A stretch of 64,000 nucleotides of DNA from positions 10,664,635 through 10,728,634 of the forward strand of contig JAVDOI010000012.1 of assembly GCA_032191485.1 (NCBI GenBank). The letters run 5' to 3'. This document shows, one piece after another, positions 37,340 through 50,018 of the stretch; positions within the stretch are counted from its first letter, which is position 1, and every line of letters begins with the position of its first letter. The notes below the pieces were generated by a model. It was not told where the DNA came from and did not search any database. It worked only from the letters and a program-made list of their open reading frames with translations. The DNA comes from Leptoclinus maculatus (Eukaryota > Chordata > Actinopteri > Perciformes > Stichaeidae). A program made the translations under genes and the position numbers.

Positions 37340-39269
37340 TGACAACGTCGGGAGAGCTCAGAATAGTCTGTTTTTCAGTCCTTCACAATAAGAGTCGAAG
37401 ACAACCATACCCTTGGATGTTTAGAAGCCGCTTCACTGTGTGGAGGAATAGGGTGCGTCCTCCTGTTGAAGCTAAATTACAAGATAAAACGCTAAAAAAC
37501 GCCGTTTGTGCACTTTTTTCCCCCCATCCAGTTTCTGCCGGAAGTGCCTCTCTTTAAGCGTCAGCGAGGTTGCTATGACAGTCTGGTTGCCTCGATGACG
37601 ACTTGCGGTGTGAGTCGAGGAGCCCCACCCCATGGTGGTGGAAGTACGCAACTGCAGCTAAAAATACAACAACACAAAATGTATTCATTGATTTTATTTT
37701 GTGTCATGAATCTGTGTAGGAATAGGTAACTAAAGCTATAAAAAAATGTATTAAACAATATTTTCCACTGAAATGTAGTAGAAAATGGTACCACAAACAT
37801 TTACTTCACTACAGTACTGGAGTAAATGTACTTGTATACATAGTTGTATACAATGCACCTTCATGCTTTAAATCTGTGGGTGGTGTTGAAAGTACTACAC
37901 ACAGCATTACTTCTCCCACTATTAAGTCTATTTGGATTTCTGTTATTTGTAACAGTTGGTTCACAAGAGAAAAGAAAGTCATAAGTTGACATTGACAACC
38001 ATGATCACCGGATTATAAAAACATGACACCATCAGAGTTAACTTGTGTACTTATTTAAGACGACAGGTAACAAAATGAATCAATAATTAATCAAACAAAA
38101 CATTCACAATCATCAACCAAGTGAACATGTTTTCATAATGCTACACTGTTTATACATTATATTTTAATTAATGATACTATATGTATATATTACAGTACAT
38201 TCTTGAGAAACAATCACAAATAACAGCAGTGTATTTTGTGATGTATACATTAATAAACTGCATTTTAGATCACACACAGCGGGGCTAGCAACTCTGAGTC
38301 CACTGCTAAAAACTTTTGTTTCATTGTTTATTTTTCCTGTCAGTAAAACTGTCTTAATATTTGGTTTGGCCATTAAACTGATGTGTTTTTTAATAAAGTA
38401 TCCACTTCTGTCTCTTACTGTTTGGGTATGTTTTGCTTTTTAATGTCTCAGTTAAATTCGTTGACACGTTTAGACTTTCCCGTCACAGAAGAAGTGATTT
38501 AGAAACGGCTTCTCTCACGTTAAGGCTGCAGTTTGTCGTTGGTCTTTTAAATGAAAGACAACAGAAATTAATGCAATATCTGGTATCATACAATATCATA
38601 TTCATGATCTATTAAATATATCTGTCAGTATTTCAATGGAATTTGGTATGAGACCTAATGGCCCTATTATTACAATATGTCAAACATGCATTTCTCTAAT
38701 GCATAGCATCATGATTGGTATCGGTTCTAAATAGAGCAGTAAATAACAATTAATTACATTATCAACTATCATTATCAATTTCCTATTAATGAAATCTGTC
38801 AAAAAACTAAAAATAGCAAGAAGGGCAGCACATTATTTATATTATTTCAGAACATGAAAACATCAAATATTTGGTGTTTTTTTGCTTCAGTGATTAACTG
38901 ATCGTCAAAATAGCAATTTTTGGAATAAATAATTAAAACAAACAGCTCTTAGCAGTGAGCTAAGACTTGGGCCCCACTGTTCCCTTCATCTACTTACATT
39001 AAAATAGAATACATCTACAAGGAAAAGTTGAGTTTAAAAGAGGCCTATTATAAAAAATTGCAGATAAACATGCAACATTTAAATTGGCAGTAGTTATTAC
39101 ATATTATTTAAAAAATGTAGAATATACAGATTAGCATCAGTGAAAGTATGCTTAGTTAATAACACTGTGCAGATGAGGAACAACCCTTACGTTACCACAA
39201 ACAAACAGCAGCTATATTGACAGCCCTTGTAATGTATGAAGTGTCAAATAATATAACTTTTTTTGCTCT
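37340..39269. other. ubxn10 upstream region and cptp 3' region
   Basis: The first 200 bases are GC-richer and are the likely ubxn10 promoter and 5' UTR. The remainder is AT-rich, with a family C fragment at 37765-37920 and a family B fragment at 38850-38945. The right-hand part presumably includes the cptp 3' UTR. No gene is supported. Confidence 0.5.
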
Positions 39270-40007
39270 CTACGGTAAGTTCATTAAGTTGTGTTGAATG
39301 TAAAGTTCCTCTGTGATCTGGTACACCTCAGAGATAAGAGGCAGAGCTTCCCCCAGCTTGGCCACCACCTGCTCCGGGGGGCCCACGTTCATCACTTCAA
39401 AGAAAGCAGGACGCCCCGGGAGCATGCAGAACGCCATGCCTGCAGCCGTGCGGACCACCCAAGGGTGGTGCTGGGAGAGAGACTCGTTGTAGGACTCTGA
39501 ACACATGACGGAAGTCTTGCTGTCCTCGCTGCTGGTGCGGAGGCGGTCCAGGAAGAGCTCCAGCCACCTCAGTGCACGGTGGAGCCTCAGTAGGGTGCGA
39601 CAGCCGGACTCTGGGTGGCCGCCTCTCTTGGTCAGGTCCACTAGTTCGTTCTCCAGCTCGTACTTGACCATTGACTGGACGGTAACATACTGAGACCCGT
39701 TCTCACCATTCAAGTGAGCTACCAGGATGTGGATCTTGTTGACAGCATCCTTGGAGATGAAGCCAAAAACACTCCCCAAGCTGTTCAGCAATCTAGTAAT
39801 AAGATAAACAAAACAGTTTGCTACCACCTGACACTTTCTAGACCGTTTCAGCTGAGTATAGTATGTACAATACACCTACTTTATGAGACCACGCCACCCA
39901 GCGACGTATTGTTCAAGATAGACTTCTTTGTTCTCCGACAAACACAACTTGAAAGTATCGAACACCTCCTGTAAGCAGAATTTCTGGTCTTCTTCAGTAC
40001 CAGCCAT
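39270..40007 (-). CDS. cptp: Ceramide-1-phosphate transfer protein (216 aa, 2 coding exons)
   Basis: Exon 1 is 39880-40007 and exon 2 is 39270-39792 (minus); the junction splits a Lys codon. The product of 216 residues compares with 214 in human. It is a GLTP-fold cytosolic protein that moves ceramide-1-phosphate from the trans-Golgi to the plasma membrane and other membranes. All headgroup residues known from human CPTP are present with a shift of two: D58 and K62 (in FISKD-VNK), R108 and R112 (SGCRTLLRLHRAL), and H152 (HHPWVVR). The C-terminus ends MNLP, close to the human LLDLP. The start codon lies 808 bases from the ints11 start on the opposite strand. cptp and ints11 are also adjacent in human. 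Confidence 0.95.
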
Positions 40008-40814
40008 GGTTTTCTATACGGAAGTGCTATCAGCGAAAGCCAACAGGCAACAAATGGATGCACAAATGTGACTAACGGCTACCAACCAACTGGAGGTCGT
40101 AATAAATGTAAGTATTGACGTGTAAGTTAAGAGACCGAACACATTACCTGCAAGAAAATCTAAAAAAATAAGGAAATTCAAGCGGTACTCTTCATGTCAG
40201 TGGAACGACAGGTCATTCCTGCTCTGCTCCGCCTCTACTGCGCAGACTCGAGCCGGAAAAACACCGGAAATGTACAACTTTGCCTTAAAAATAAAAGCGC
40301 TGGCTTCGTTTTCGGACGGAGCATAGTCGCTACCGTGAGATACATTAACGACAGGGGAACCGCACACTCTGTGGCCTGCCGTGACTGTTTTTTGTTTTAC
40401 AATAACATTGGTAGGAAAAAACAGGGAAGAAGAGAAAAACTAACTGTGGAATGTGGAATGGTTTTGCCCTGAGCATATCAAATCTTTCTTTAATATTGTT
40501 TCTGACAATACTGGAATCAACCTTTAAAATACTTGCTTTGTGTGAATGAATGTAAATATAAACTCAAAACAAAGCACGTCAGCTTTTTGTAGTCAAGTCT
40601 TGTGACATGGTTTGCAGAAAGGTGTTTTATTTTGAAAGCGCTGCCCGGAAGTGTGCAGCTAGACTCTGGTAGTCGGTCCTCGAAATGACCCACATGTATA
40701 CACGTTGGACAATAAACATATCTCTGTGAACAAGGTGTTATTTATCGGAAGCAGACCGGCCTCCTCGGCTAACTGGGTGTCCTTTTTCTATCTTCAACAT
40801 CAGGCTGAGAAAAC
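40008..40814. promoter_or_regulatory. Bidirectional cptp/ints11 upstream region
   Basis: The 807 bases between the two start codons must hold the 5' UTRs and promoters of both divergent genes. There is no TATA box at an obvious distance. ETS-like CCGGAAG/CCGGAAA cores occur at about 40250-40270 and 40640-40655, typical of housekeeping divergent promoters. The 92-codon open frame at 40194-40472 has no recognised similarity and is probably fortuitous. Confidence 0.55.
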
Positions 40815-41525
40815 ATGCCTGAAATAAAAGTAACACCACTGGGTGAGTAACGGTAACGCCACAGTGGAACGTTAGCATCTTGCTATGCTAGTTCCGTCAA
40901 CAACAAACGAGTCTATAACTGTTTGACGGTATATATTCGCTACAATGTCTGGCGCTCTATGAGCAGTAATAACTTGTATATTTTCTGTTGTGATGGTCGA
41001 GAACACTTTGTAAGTTTCACCCGTAACTGCCAGCAGCCGTTGTTTTAGCTGGCGAGGCTAACGTAGTGGCCCATTTACTGTGTGTTTTGTTTTTTTAAAG
41101 CTTTCTCTCAACTTCACTGTTCCCTCTCCAAGGTGCTGGACAGGACGTCGGCCGCAGCTGCATCCTCGTCTCTATCGGAGGCAAAAACATAATGCTCGAT
41201 TGTGGGATGCACATGGGATACAATGATGATGTAAGTCAACTAGCTTGTATTTCAAAAGACAAACAGCAATGTTGTGTCACGATTGGTTTTCTGTGGTTTG
41301 ATTTAATTTCATAAACATAAATTATTAAACGAGTTAGCTAACACAAGCAAGTTGTTCTGCACTAAGTTGAAGCCTGACATAAAACCTTAGATTTTTGCCC
41401 CTTAATTATGATAACAACAAAGACAGCTGTGTCTGATTACAGAAATCATTACATTACATGAAAGTTGTGCCATGCAGATTGAATTCTAACAGAATCATCC
41501 TATAAGGAAACTCATTATACAATCT

Positions 41526-41600
<75 letters not shown>

Positions 41601-44600
41601 ATCTCTCATTCCATAGATGTTTTTAAACACCTGCAGTTTCATCACCAGGTGGTTCTGTTGGTGTGGCTAACCATCATTAATTGATTAGTCAATCTCTGGA
41701 AAATATTAGCAACTATTTTGATAATCACATTTTTTTCAAGCAAATAAATCAAAACATTCACTAGTTGCAGCTTCTTAAATGTGAGGATTTGCTGCTATAT
41801 GTCATTGTAAATTTAATATATTTAGGTTTTGGTCCATTGGTTGGACAAAACCAGACATTTTGAAGACATTTCACCAAGACTAAACAATTATTCAAAAATA
41901 TAATCGGAAGATTAATAATCAATTGTAGCATCATTTAAAAGTTAAAATCTCTCCTCAGGACTCTTTAATTGCATCTCCAGTGACATTTGCTAGGTCTGTG
42001 CAATCGTCTTGTTTTGAATGCATTAGCCTCAAAGCCTATTTTTAAGACATATTATGAGTTTCATATGATTTGAACCTTGTAGAGAAGATACATTTCAGTC
42101 TAATCCCAATTAAACGCAAATCTGTGTTGTCATTGCAGAGACGTTTCCCAGACTTTTCTTACATAACCCAGAATGGGCGTCTGACTGATTTTCTGGACTG
42201 TGTAATCATCAGGTTTGTTGTGTGATTTCTTTCTCACCAATATGGATAGAATATATAAAACAATCCGGTGTTTTTTTACATGGCTACCTGTTCTTTTCTC
42301 AGCCATTTCCACTTGGACCACTGTGGCGCTCTGCCCTTCATGAGTGAGATGGTGGGCTACGATGGACCCATCTACATGACCCATCCCACCAAGGCCATCT
42401 GTCCCATTTTGCTGGAGGACTTCCGGAAGATCACCGTCGACAAAAAGGGAGAAACCAACTTCTTCACCTCGCAGATGATCAAGGACTGCATGAAGAAAGT
42501 GGTACCTTTGAACCTGCACCAAACCGTCCAGGTGCAGTGCTCATGTCATTTTTGAAGATATCCATCCATTAATCATTTCGGCACCAGCTGCTCGTCTCTT
42601 TTGATGGCAAATCAAGCTGTTTCTGTTGTGCTGCTGGCAGGTGGATGATGAGCTGGAGATCAAGGCGTACTATGCAGGCCATGTCCTGGGAGCTGCCATG
42701 GTGCTCATCAAAGTGGGATTAGAGTCTGTGGTCTACACGGTGAGTGCACTGTATCAGAGTCCGTATCAGAGAGGGAATTTGACAGACAGGTTCTCAGAAT
42801 AATGTCTTTTCATTTTTAGGGAGACTATAACATGACACCTGACAGGCATTTAGGGTAAGTGGCCTTTGCTGTATTTATTGATTATATGCTGGAGTTTATG
42901 CCTACAGTCTCTTCATCCTTGTGTTTGTATATTTGCAGTGCGGCGTGGATCGACAAGTGCCGTCCAGACATGCTCATCTCAGAGTCTACATATGCCACCA
43001 CCATCCGGGACTCAAAGAGATGCAGAGAGAGGGACTTTTTGAAGAAAGTGCATGAAAGCATAGAAAGAGGAGGAAAGGTAATTTTCAGAGTTAGTGGAAT
43101 TTCTGTGTTTTGGGGTGTTTACTTTCCGTCTTATATTGCATCATGGAGAGAAAGTTTGGATTATTTTCAAATTTTAGTTTTCTCATCTTTTCAGGTTCTC
43201 ATTCCAGTTTTTGCCCTCGGAAGAGCACAAGAACTCTGCATCCTGTTGGAAACATTTTGGTAGGTTTGTTCTTCAAAAGAAGTGAAATTCACATAAACTG
43301 TCGATAGCTGATGGGAATTTAGCTTAAGCTATAAATAAGAGAGCAAAGATGATAGTGAAAGGGATGTGTGGAGATAATCACTGGTCCCTATATAAATTAA
43401 AACACATATTGATTTTCCAATTAAATAAATGTCTCTTAAATAGCTGAATTCATTTTACTACGCTTGATAGAATAATGGTGGTATTCTGTATCAGTGCCGG
43501 CTCATTGGACAGACACTCTAATTATCTCCTCCTCAAACAGGGAGAGAATGAACCTCAAGGCCCCGATCTACTTCTCCACTGGGCTGACGGAGAAAGCTAA
43601 TCATTATTACAAGCTTTTCATAACATGGACCAACCAGAAGATTCGAAAAACCTTTGTGCAGAGAAACATGTTTGAATTTAAGCACATCAAGCCGTTTGAT
43701 CGCTCCTATGCTGATAATCCTGGACCGATGGTAAGTTGTTTCTTTTTCCTCCAATGTGTAAAAAGTTCAAACGGCAGTGAACTACAACAATATGTGCACT
43801 TTCAGGTGGTGTTTGCCACACCAGGTATGCTGCATGCTGGCCAGTCTTTGCAAATCTTCAAGAAATGGGCTGGCAATGAGAAAAACATGGTGAGTCTCGA
43901 AGAGACAATAGAAGATGTTTTTTATGTTTTATTTTTTTTTAACAACTAAACCGCTAGTTCTGCCTCTTTTAGGTAATCATGCCTGGGTATTGTGTACAAG
44001 GAACAATCGGTCACAAGATCCTAAATGGGCAGAGGAAACTGGAACTGGAAGGGAGATCAACAGTAAGAGTTTTTAATTTCAATTTCCATGTCCAAAAACA
44101 ACACTGGCACAGTGATTGACTTCATTTTCTGTGATTCTTACAGTTGGAAGTGAAGCTACAGGTGGAGTACATGTCCTTCAGTGCCCATGCAGATGCCAAG
44201 GGCATCATGCAGCTCATTCGCATGGCTGAGCCTCGAAACATGCTGCTGGTACACGGGGAGGCGGTGAAGATGGAGTTCCTCAAGGGCAAGATTGAACAGG
44301 AGTTCAGTAAGTGCATCTCCATCCACATCGATAATGTTAGGCCCATTAAAAGTCATTGCTAAAAGTTTGCATGCCCACAGTAGGAGGACAGTCAGTCTTG
44401 TTAATGTTTTTTTTTTAATGGCAGGCATAGATTGCCACATGCCAGCCAACGGAGAGACAGTGACTGTGACTACAAATCCCAGCGTGCCCGTGGATATCTC
44501 ACTCAACCTGCTCAAGCGAGAGATGGCTCTCGGAGGTATGTTTTGTTGATTGTAAAGGAATTAATTTGTTTAATTCACAACCTAAGGAGTAATAAAATGG

Positions 44601-47600
44601 CACAAAGTTTTGTCTTTGGTCGCGATGGCTTCCAGGGTGCCTACGCAGTTTCAGTTTCAGAATTCTGTTTGTTCCTGACATTTGATGAAGACTGAAGTGT
44701 TTTTTCAGAGTGGTGTACACGGCCCGTGTCACCTAAATATCATAACCGAAATTGGTGGTTAAAATGTCAAATGTCATGTATGTGAGATGATAGACTCTAA
44801 AACCAGATAAGAAATGAGAAGTGTCGCCTATCAGGAAAGTACAACAATGGTTTTCCATCCTCTTTCTTGACTTTTTGTCCAGTTTCAGAATCAGAACCGT
44901 TTATTTGCCAAGGTATGTTGCACATACAAGGAATTTGACATGTCTGAAGATTCTGACTTGTGTATGATTTCTGTGGCTATGCAGGCACAGTAATACAGTT
45001 GTTTGATAAAATCCAATGTCGGGGCAATAATCACAAACACCTTACGCCTCAAATTTGAATATAATATCAGACTAATGTTGGTTATATCGACCAAAAATGT
45101 TTTCAGTTCTACAATGTCTGAAACATTTAAAGTATAATACTAAGCCCTTCAAACCGCCGACCATTCATAACTGTTTGGACTTCTTCTACCTGACAATGCG
45201 TAGTACAGCGGGTTGCCAGATCGTCGGGTCAAGTATCTGCTCTTTCTTCATAACAACCCGCTAAGATCTGTGAAACTATTGGCAGGGACAATCAGCAGCC
45301 CCCAAATCTACGGCGAAGACTTTTATCTGTTTATTTTCTTGTTTATTTATTCATGTTCTAAACCATTCTTGTGTTGAAGGGCCGCTTCCTGATCCCAAAA
45401 AGCCCCGTACCATGCATGGAACCCTGATCATGAAAGAAAACGTAAGTTACTTCTTTAAGTCTGCCGCTGTTTTAGACTTTCTAAATACTCATGTGACCTG
45501 CAGTCTAGTGGCAATCGCCCAGTTGTCGCGTTCAATAGATGATGATGATGATGATGATGCAACTCCTCGTTGTCTTTCCCTGAGCACAGAGTCTGAAGCT
45601 GGTGTCGTCAGAGCAGGCCCTGAAGGAGCTGGGCCTCAACGAACATCAGTTACGCTTCACCTGCCGCGTGCAGCTCCAGGACCCGCACAGCGACTCCGAC
45701 ACGCTTCACAGAATCTACGTACACCTCAAGAGGTGAGAGCAGCACTGCAGGAGGAGGAGGAGATTCACCGGGCCTCCTGCGTCCACTTTCTAATCTACTA
45801 TCACCTACACCAGCCACTTTCTCTACCTTCCTCCATTGCTGTTTGTTTGCATGTCTAGTTTATTTTCAATTCTTTTATTATATTTGCGATATACTTCAGG
45901 ATACGCAGTACAGAATGTGTCGTCATTTCTGTTTTCCGAGAATTCGGATATTTGATCTCATCTCCTTTAATCCTGGATGCTTGTGGTGTGATAGATAAGA
46001 TGAAGCGCATGTATCACATTTCATTTCCACTGCATTTTGTGACATGTAAGATAACATCTGTTATAAACCCTCGTTTTTTTTTTGCATTTATCTGCTTCAG
46101 CGTTTTAAAAGGCTACACCATCCAGCACCTCCCCGATGGTACAGTCATGGTGGAGTCCATCGTCATCAAAGTCTCCTCCTCTGCTGAAGACGCCAACACC
46201 AAGGTCCTGCTGCTTTCCTGGAGTTATCAGGTAAAATATGTTCATCGTCTTAGCGTCACTGATTTAATTTTACTTTGGCATCTAAATGGTCTTTTAAAAA
46301 CTTTGCACATTACAGCATAAAAACATAAACACAATACCGAAACACAATAAGACAAGTAAACTTGTCCCACAGAAACTGGCAGGTCCGATATAAGGACATT
46401 ACAATACGTATGATAAAATATTAATTTGGCTGTTTGTTTTTTACATTGAGAATGACATCAAAGATTCTTACTTCATCTGTTGTTTTAATAGACAAGGAAT
46501 CAAGATGAGACTTTTCTCTTCCACTCAGCACCAAAAACGTAGCACCTCAGTGCTTTAGCACTTTTTAAAAATCTTTATATAGGAGTAATTCATTGGCATG
46601 GAAATAAATATATATTGAGACGGATCCAAAAGGCCTTAAGTGGTCAGATATTTGTAGAGTTGATTGTAAACAAGCACCAACGTACTTATAGCTGTCCACA
46701 ATTTCCACTTTTCCTCCTTTAACAAGGTCTGAGAGGGTTAACATAGCTTTGGTTTTATAAATAGTCTCTTAGTGACCATCACACCACCGTACAAGCTCGC
46801 TAACCACAGGCCCATCCTAAGACTCATTTCTGTGAAACTTTCAACCTCTGCGTCATCTGCAAATGTAATAAACAGAAGTGTGAATAAGGCACAAGCCTGT
46901 GAGGATACATATAAGTCTTGCATGAGTTTTTGTGCCCTCAAGGTGCTTATTCAGGCAGCAATGGCGGCTGCATCATCCAGCCCTCCGGACAAATAGCAAC
47001 GGGTCAAGTAGACCCACAGAGTCCATATTTATATTGGATATTTGCATAGTCAATAAAAGTAAGTAACTAGTAACTAAGATTATATGGGCAAAAAGTTAGG
47101 GCAAAATATGCTCCCTGTTCATTTAAATGAATGAGTGATTATTAAAACTCTGCCAGCCCACACTATTTCCTGTCCCAGATGCTGTTCGCCGCAGCACGCG
47201 AGTGCATTTGTTTTGGGTAAAATCTGGTCGGACCGCTAGCGAAATATCAGTGAAACAATGTTCATATGCGCTAATGGTCCTGAAAAACGGTTGATCAAGA
47301 AGTAAAAGCTTATGTGGGCAGACAGTATGAGAGTCGGGGCTTTGAAATGCATGTAGAAGGTGGGGAAACCTTCCTGTTGTCACTGCGCAATGGAAGGTGA
47401 GTGGTTTCTGTGGCTTCATATGCTCCGTGCAAAGCACAGAGGGTAAAATATAAACGTGTCTGCCTCGTTGTCATATCTTTTTCTATCTTTTAATTATCTC
47501 AAAAAAGTCTTATAGCTACTAAATTCAATACCACAGTTTGAGATATAATCAGGTACTCGATAAGAGCTTAAGTAATACATTGTGGTAACAGTTTTAGGAC

Positions 47601-48688
47601 AGCCTTAATCTCTGTAAGCTTTAATGTAGATGGCACATCTTTAACATGTTATTCTTTTTAAAGTATTTTTCATGTATTACATTTTCTTTTTTATGGCTGT
47701 AAAAGACTACTGGTTTTACTAAATGTATAATATATATCCTTTATATGGCAGGATAAGCACAGGTCAGCATTTAACTGTCTACCTAAATGTATTGCTGTTA
47801 TGTCATTAATCACACCTGTGTATTATCCCAATGATGTTTGCTATATGTGTCAAATTAAACAATTTATTAATTTCATCTACGGACACTGAAATAAAAAAAT
47901 CGGATAAAAGGATTCAATGTTTATTTGTAACATACACAAGTACAAATATATAGTAAAAGTAATGTGAATACTGTAGAGAATAATATAAAGAAAGATACAA
48001 AAATTCAAGTAAATACATGTAGAAAACTAAAATGTACATGTGGGAAAACTTAAAATAATGATTAAAAAAATGCCAAACATTCATTATTTTCAGCTTATCA
48101 AATATAATATTTTTCTGCCTTGTTATGTTATTTTATTGTAAACTGATTATCTTTTGTTTTCTTTAGACAAAACAAGCAGTCTGAAGCAGTTCTTCAGGCA
48201 TTTCAGTATTTTCGGACATATTTTAGACCAAACAATTAATTGTGAATCTAATCTGTTGATTAAACGATAATGGTGCGACGTTTCGTCAATGTTTGCTCTT
48301 TTTTGTGGAATATCACAGTTAACCTTTTTAGAGGGTATGACATACTGTGTGTAAAAACCAGGGGTTGCAAGTAGCAACTGCTTAATTTCAAGGTGTCATC
48401 AGGTAGAAGAAAATTTGGGAACCGCAGTGACGTATATCTATGAGTTACGATTGAAAAGTACTTTTTGTCAGTCCTCTTCGATTTGTCTATGTACTGATAC
48501 CACTTTCGAGGTATCTGTGTTTATGTCAACATGTGTTAAAGTAAAAAATATGGTGCTTTGTCTTTCCTTCCAATGCTTCTGCTTTGACTTTATGTTCTGT
48601 TTGTTTTGTGTGTTCTTGTCAGGACGAGGACCTCGGCAGCTTCCTATCAACTCTGCTGAAAAAGGGGCTTCCACCTGGACTCTGCTGA
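40815..48688 (+). CDS. ints11: Integrator complex subunit 11, RNA endonuclease (601 aa, 17 exons)
   Basis: Exons: 40815-40842, 41133-41230, 42139-42212, 42303-42531, 42641-42739, 42820-42854, 42939-43077, 43195-43259, 43541-43730, 43806-43889, 43973-44062, 44144-44306, 44425-44535, 45380-45441, 45590-45732, 46101-46230, 48623-48688. All phases close; 601 residues against 600 in human. It is the catalytic metallo-beta-lactamase/beta-CASP subunit of Integrator, paired with INTS9, and cleaves snRNA 3' ends and promoter-proximal nascent RNA in the nucleus. Zinc ligands align without a gap with human numbering: H68, H70, D72, H73 (HFHLDH), H157 (AGHVLGA), D178 (GDYN) and H414 (VHGEA). E203 (ISES) is also present, so the enzyme should be active. 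The C-terminal domain that binds INTS9 ends at exon 17 after a 2.4-kb repeat-bearing intron. The last residues (PPGLC) differ from human (PQAPS). Confidence 0.97.
41526..41599. repeat. (CA)n microsatellite
   Basis: About 37 uninterrupted CA units in intron 2 of ints11, the longest pure dinucleotide run in the window. Confidence 0.97.
41668..41935 (+). repeat. Dispersed repeat family B
   Basis: Intron 2 of ints11. It contains ATTGATTAGTCAATCTCTGG, TTTTTTTCAAGCAAATAAAT, GGTTTTGGTCCATTGGTTGG and a closing AATAATCAATTGTAGCA, the family B series. Confidence 0.6.
44880..44945 (+). repeat. Dispersed repeat family D, short fragment
   Basis: Intron 13 of ints11. TTTCAGAATCAGAACCGTTT, then CACATACAAGGAATTTGACA, the same head as the 26153 copy. 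Confidence 0.6.
48060..48290. repeat. Dispersed repeat family B
   Basis: Intron 16 of ints11. It has AAAATGCCAAACATTCATTA, TTTTAGACCAAACAATTAAT and TGTTGATTAAACGATAATGG. The element is degenerate. Confidence 0.5.
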
Positions 48689-49049
48689 AATATATTTTGT
48701 TCCAAAACTACGAACATTTGAAGGAAAATTCCCACTAAAAATAATTCATGTGCTCTCACTCTTTTGAACCTGGATTTGTGGAGGCTGAAAACAGAGGATT
48801 ACATATTTGTACCTGTAAACTTTGTACCTGCTCTCTTCTAATGTTGGGATAGTGATCCTTATTGGCCCATTCTTCTTTAAGTGATGTAGGACACTCTGTC
48901 ATGGAAAATAAGATACTCAAAGTCTGATTTGTCCCTTTTATTTTGATGTACAAAGTCAGTTTCAATAAACACTTCTTTTTTTCTTTTTTTTACATTAACA
49001 ATGACTCGTATTAGGAGATATATTTACAACATGCATACACCGTTACCCT
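48689..49049. terminator. Overlapping convergent 3' ends of ints11 and the GPCR gene
   Basis: Only 361 bases separate the two stop codons. The plus strand carries AATAAA at 48964-48969 for ints11. The minus strand carries AATAAA at 48937-48942 for the receptor. Each signal lies beyond the other, so the two 3' UTRs should overlap by some tens of bases if both are used. Confidence 0.6.
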
Positions 49050-50018
49050 TCAGCTCACTGCAATGGTATAGATACCCCTCCTTCTCTGGACTCTTCTCCA
49101 CAGCCATGCCATCTTTAACTGCTTCCATTTGCAGTGGTTGGTGGTGACGTAGTAAAGCACGGGGTCCAGGCATGTGTTGAGGATGACGAGCGCCATAGTG
49201 ACCCGCCTGGCGTTGTAGATGGCGTTGGCCAAGTAGCAGCTCTGGATGACCTCCATCCGCCGAAGGAGGTGCAGCAGGTACACCACATGGTTGGGCAGGA
49301 AGCAGAGCAGTGTTATGGCCAGGATGGTGTAAATGACCCTCACGGCTTTTTGGGCTGTTTTAGTCCTTATCATGGAGATGCGCCTCGCAGCCAGCGGGTA
49401 ACACACCAGGATGATCACGGAGGGCAGCAGGGAGCCAAAGATCAGGCACAGCAGGCTGTACACTGCCAATCGCGTGTTCCACTCTTTCTTGGCGAAGTTC
49501 TCGAAGCAGCTGCGGCTTCCGGATGCGTCTGCGTTGGTTTCCAGGGGTCCCATGAGGACAAAGACCAGCATAGCCACTACAATTACACACCAGAGCACCA
49601 CACTCACAACCAGGGAGCACCAGGGGCTCCGCAGCCTCAAATAGCTGTGCGGGTGTACCGTGGCCATGTAGCGATCCACACAGATACAGGTCATGAAGCA
49701 GATGCTCATGTAGATGTTGGCGAAGAACAGAATACCAGTGACACGGCAAGCGACATCCCCAAAAACCCAGTTGTTTCTGTTGAGGTGGTAGTGGATCTTA
49801 AAGGGCAACGTGCAGAGGATGACGATGTCTGCCAGAGCGAGATTGCTGATGTAAACACTGAAGGCTGTGCGGGGAGTGGTCCTGAAGGTGAAGACGAAGA
49901 GGGCAGACAGATTTCCTGGTAGACCTAAAACTAAAGCGAGGATGTAGACCGTTGGGAAGAAGTAGTACTGGTACTCTGCTGAGGGGGTACTGCAGTCGCC
50001 ACCTGTCACATTCATCAT
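49050..50018 (-). CDS. Class A GPCR of the P2Y/LPA-receptor group (322 aa, nearest by eye LPAR6/LPAR4)
   Basis: One intron-less coding frame with seven hydrophobic segments. N-glycosylation site at N3. Class A landmarks: N36 in TM1 (GLPGN), D64 in TM2 (LALADIV), C91 at the top of TM3 paired with C171 in ECL2 (SCFENF), DRY at 115-117, P242 in TM6 (FLPNH), and DPVLYY (285-290) in place of NPxxY. The DPxxY form and SCFENF with a following Trp point to the delta-group P2Y/LPA branch. NIYMSICFMTCICVDRY resembles LPAR6, LPAR4 and P2RY10. LRSP at the start of TM4 also recalls GPR35/GPR55, so the exact subfamily and ligand are not settled. A non-coding 5' exon is spliced on through an intron at 50093-50471. 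The C-tail is short and basic. Confidence 0.9.
   Translation of the reverse strand: MMNVTGGDCSTPSAEYQYYFFPTVYILALVLGLPGNLSALFVFTFRTTPRTAFSVYISNLALADIVILCTLPFKIHYHLNRNNWVFGDVACRVTGILFFANIYMSICFMTCICVDRYMATVHPHSYLRLRSPWCSLVVSVVLWCVIVVAMLVFVLMGPLETNADASGSRSCFENFAKKEWNTRLAVYSLLCLIFGSLLPSVIILVCYPLAARRISMIRTKTAQKAVRVIYTILAITLLCFLPNHVVYLLHLLRRMEVIQSCYLANAIYNARRVTMALVILNTCLDPVLYYVTTNHCKWKQLKMAWLWRRVQRRRGIYTIAVS

Noticed and set aside
36861..37391. 176-codon plus-strand open frame
   Set aside because: Antisense shadow of ubxn10, whose UBX domain is unmistakable on the minus strand.
40194..40472. 92-codon plus-strand frame between cptp and ints11
   Set aside because: It lies in the shared promoter/5' UTR region, has no similarity to known proteins, and ints11 starts cleanly at 40815.
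47123..47437. 104-codon minus-strand frame in ints11 intron 16
   Set aside because: No splice context or family resemblance; probably old repeat sequence.
49134..49922. 262-codon plus-strand open frame
   Set aside because: It is the antisense of the GPCR coding exon. The seven-helix protein is on the minus strand with all family landmarks; the plus frame has only low-complexity Gln/His/Gly composition.
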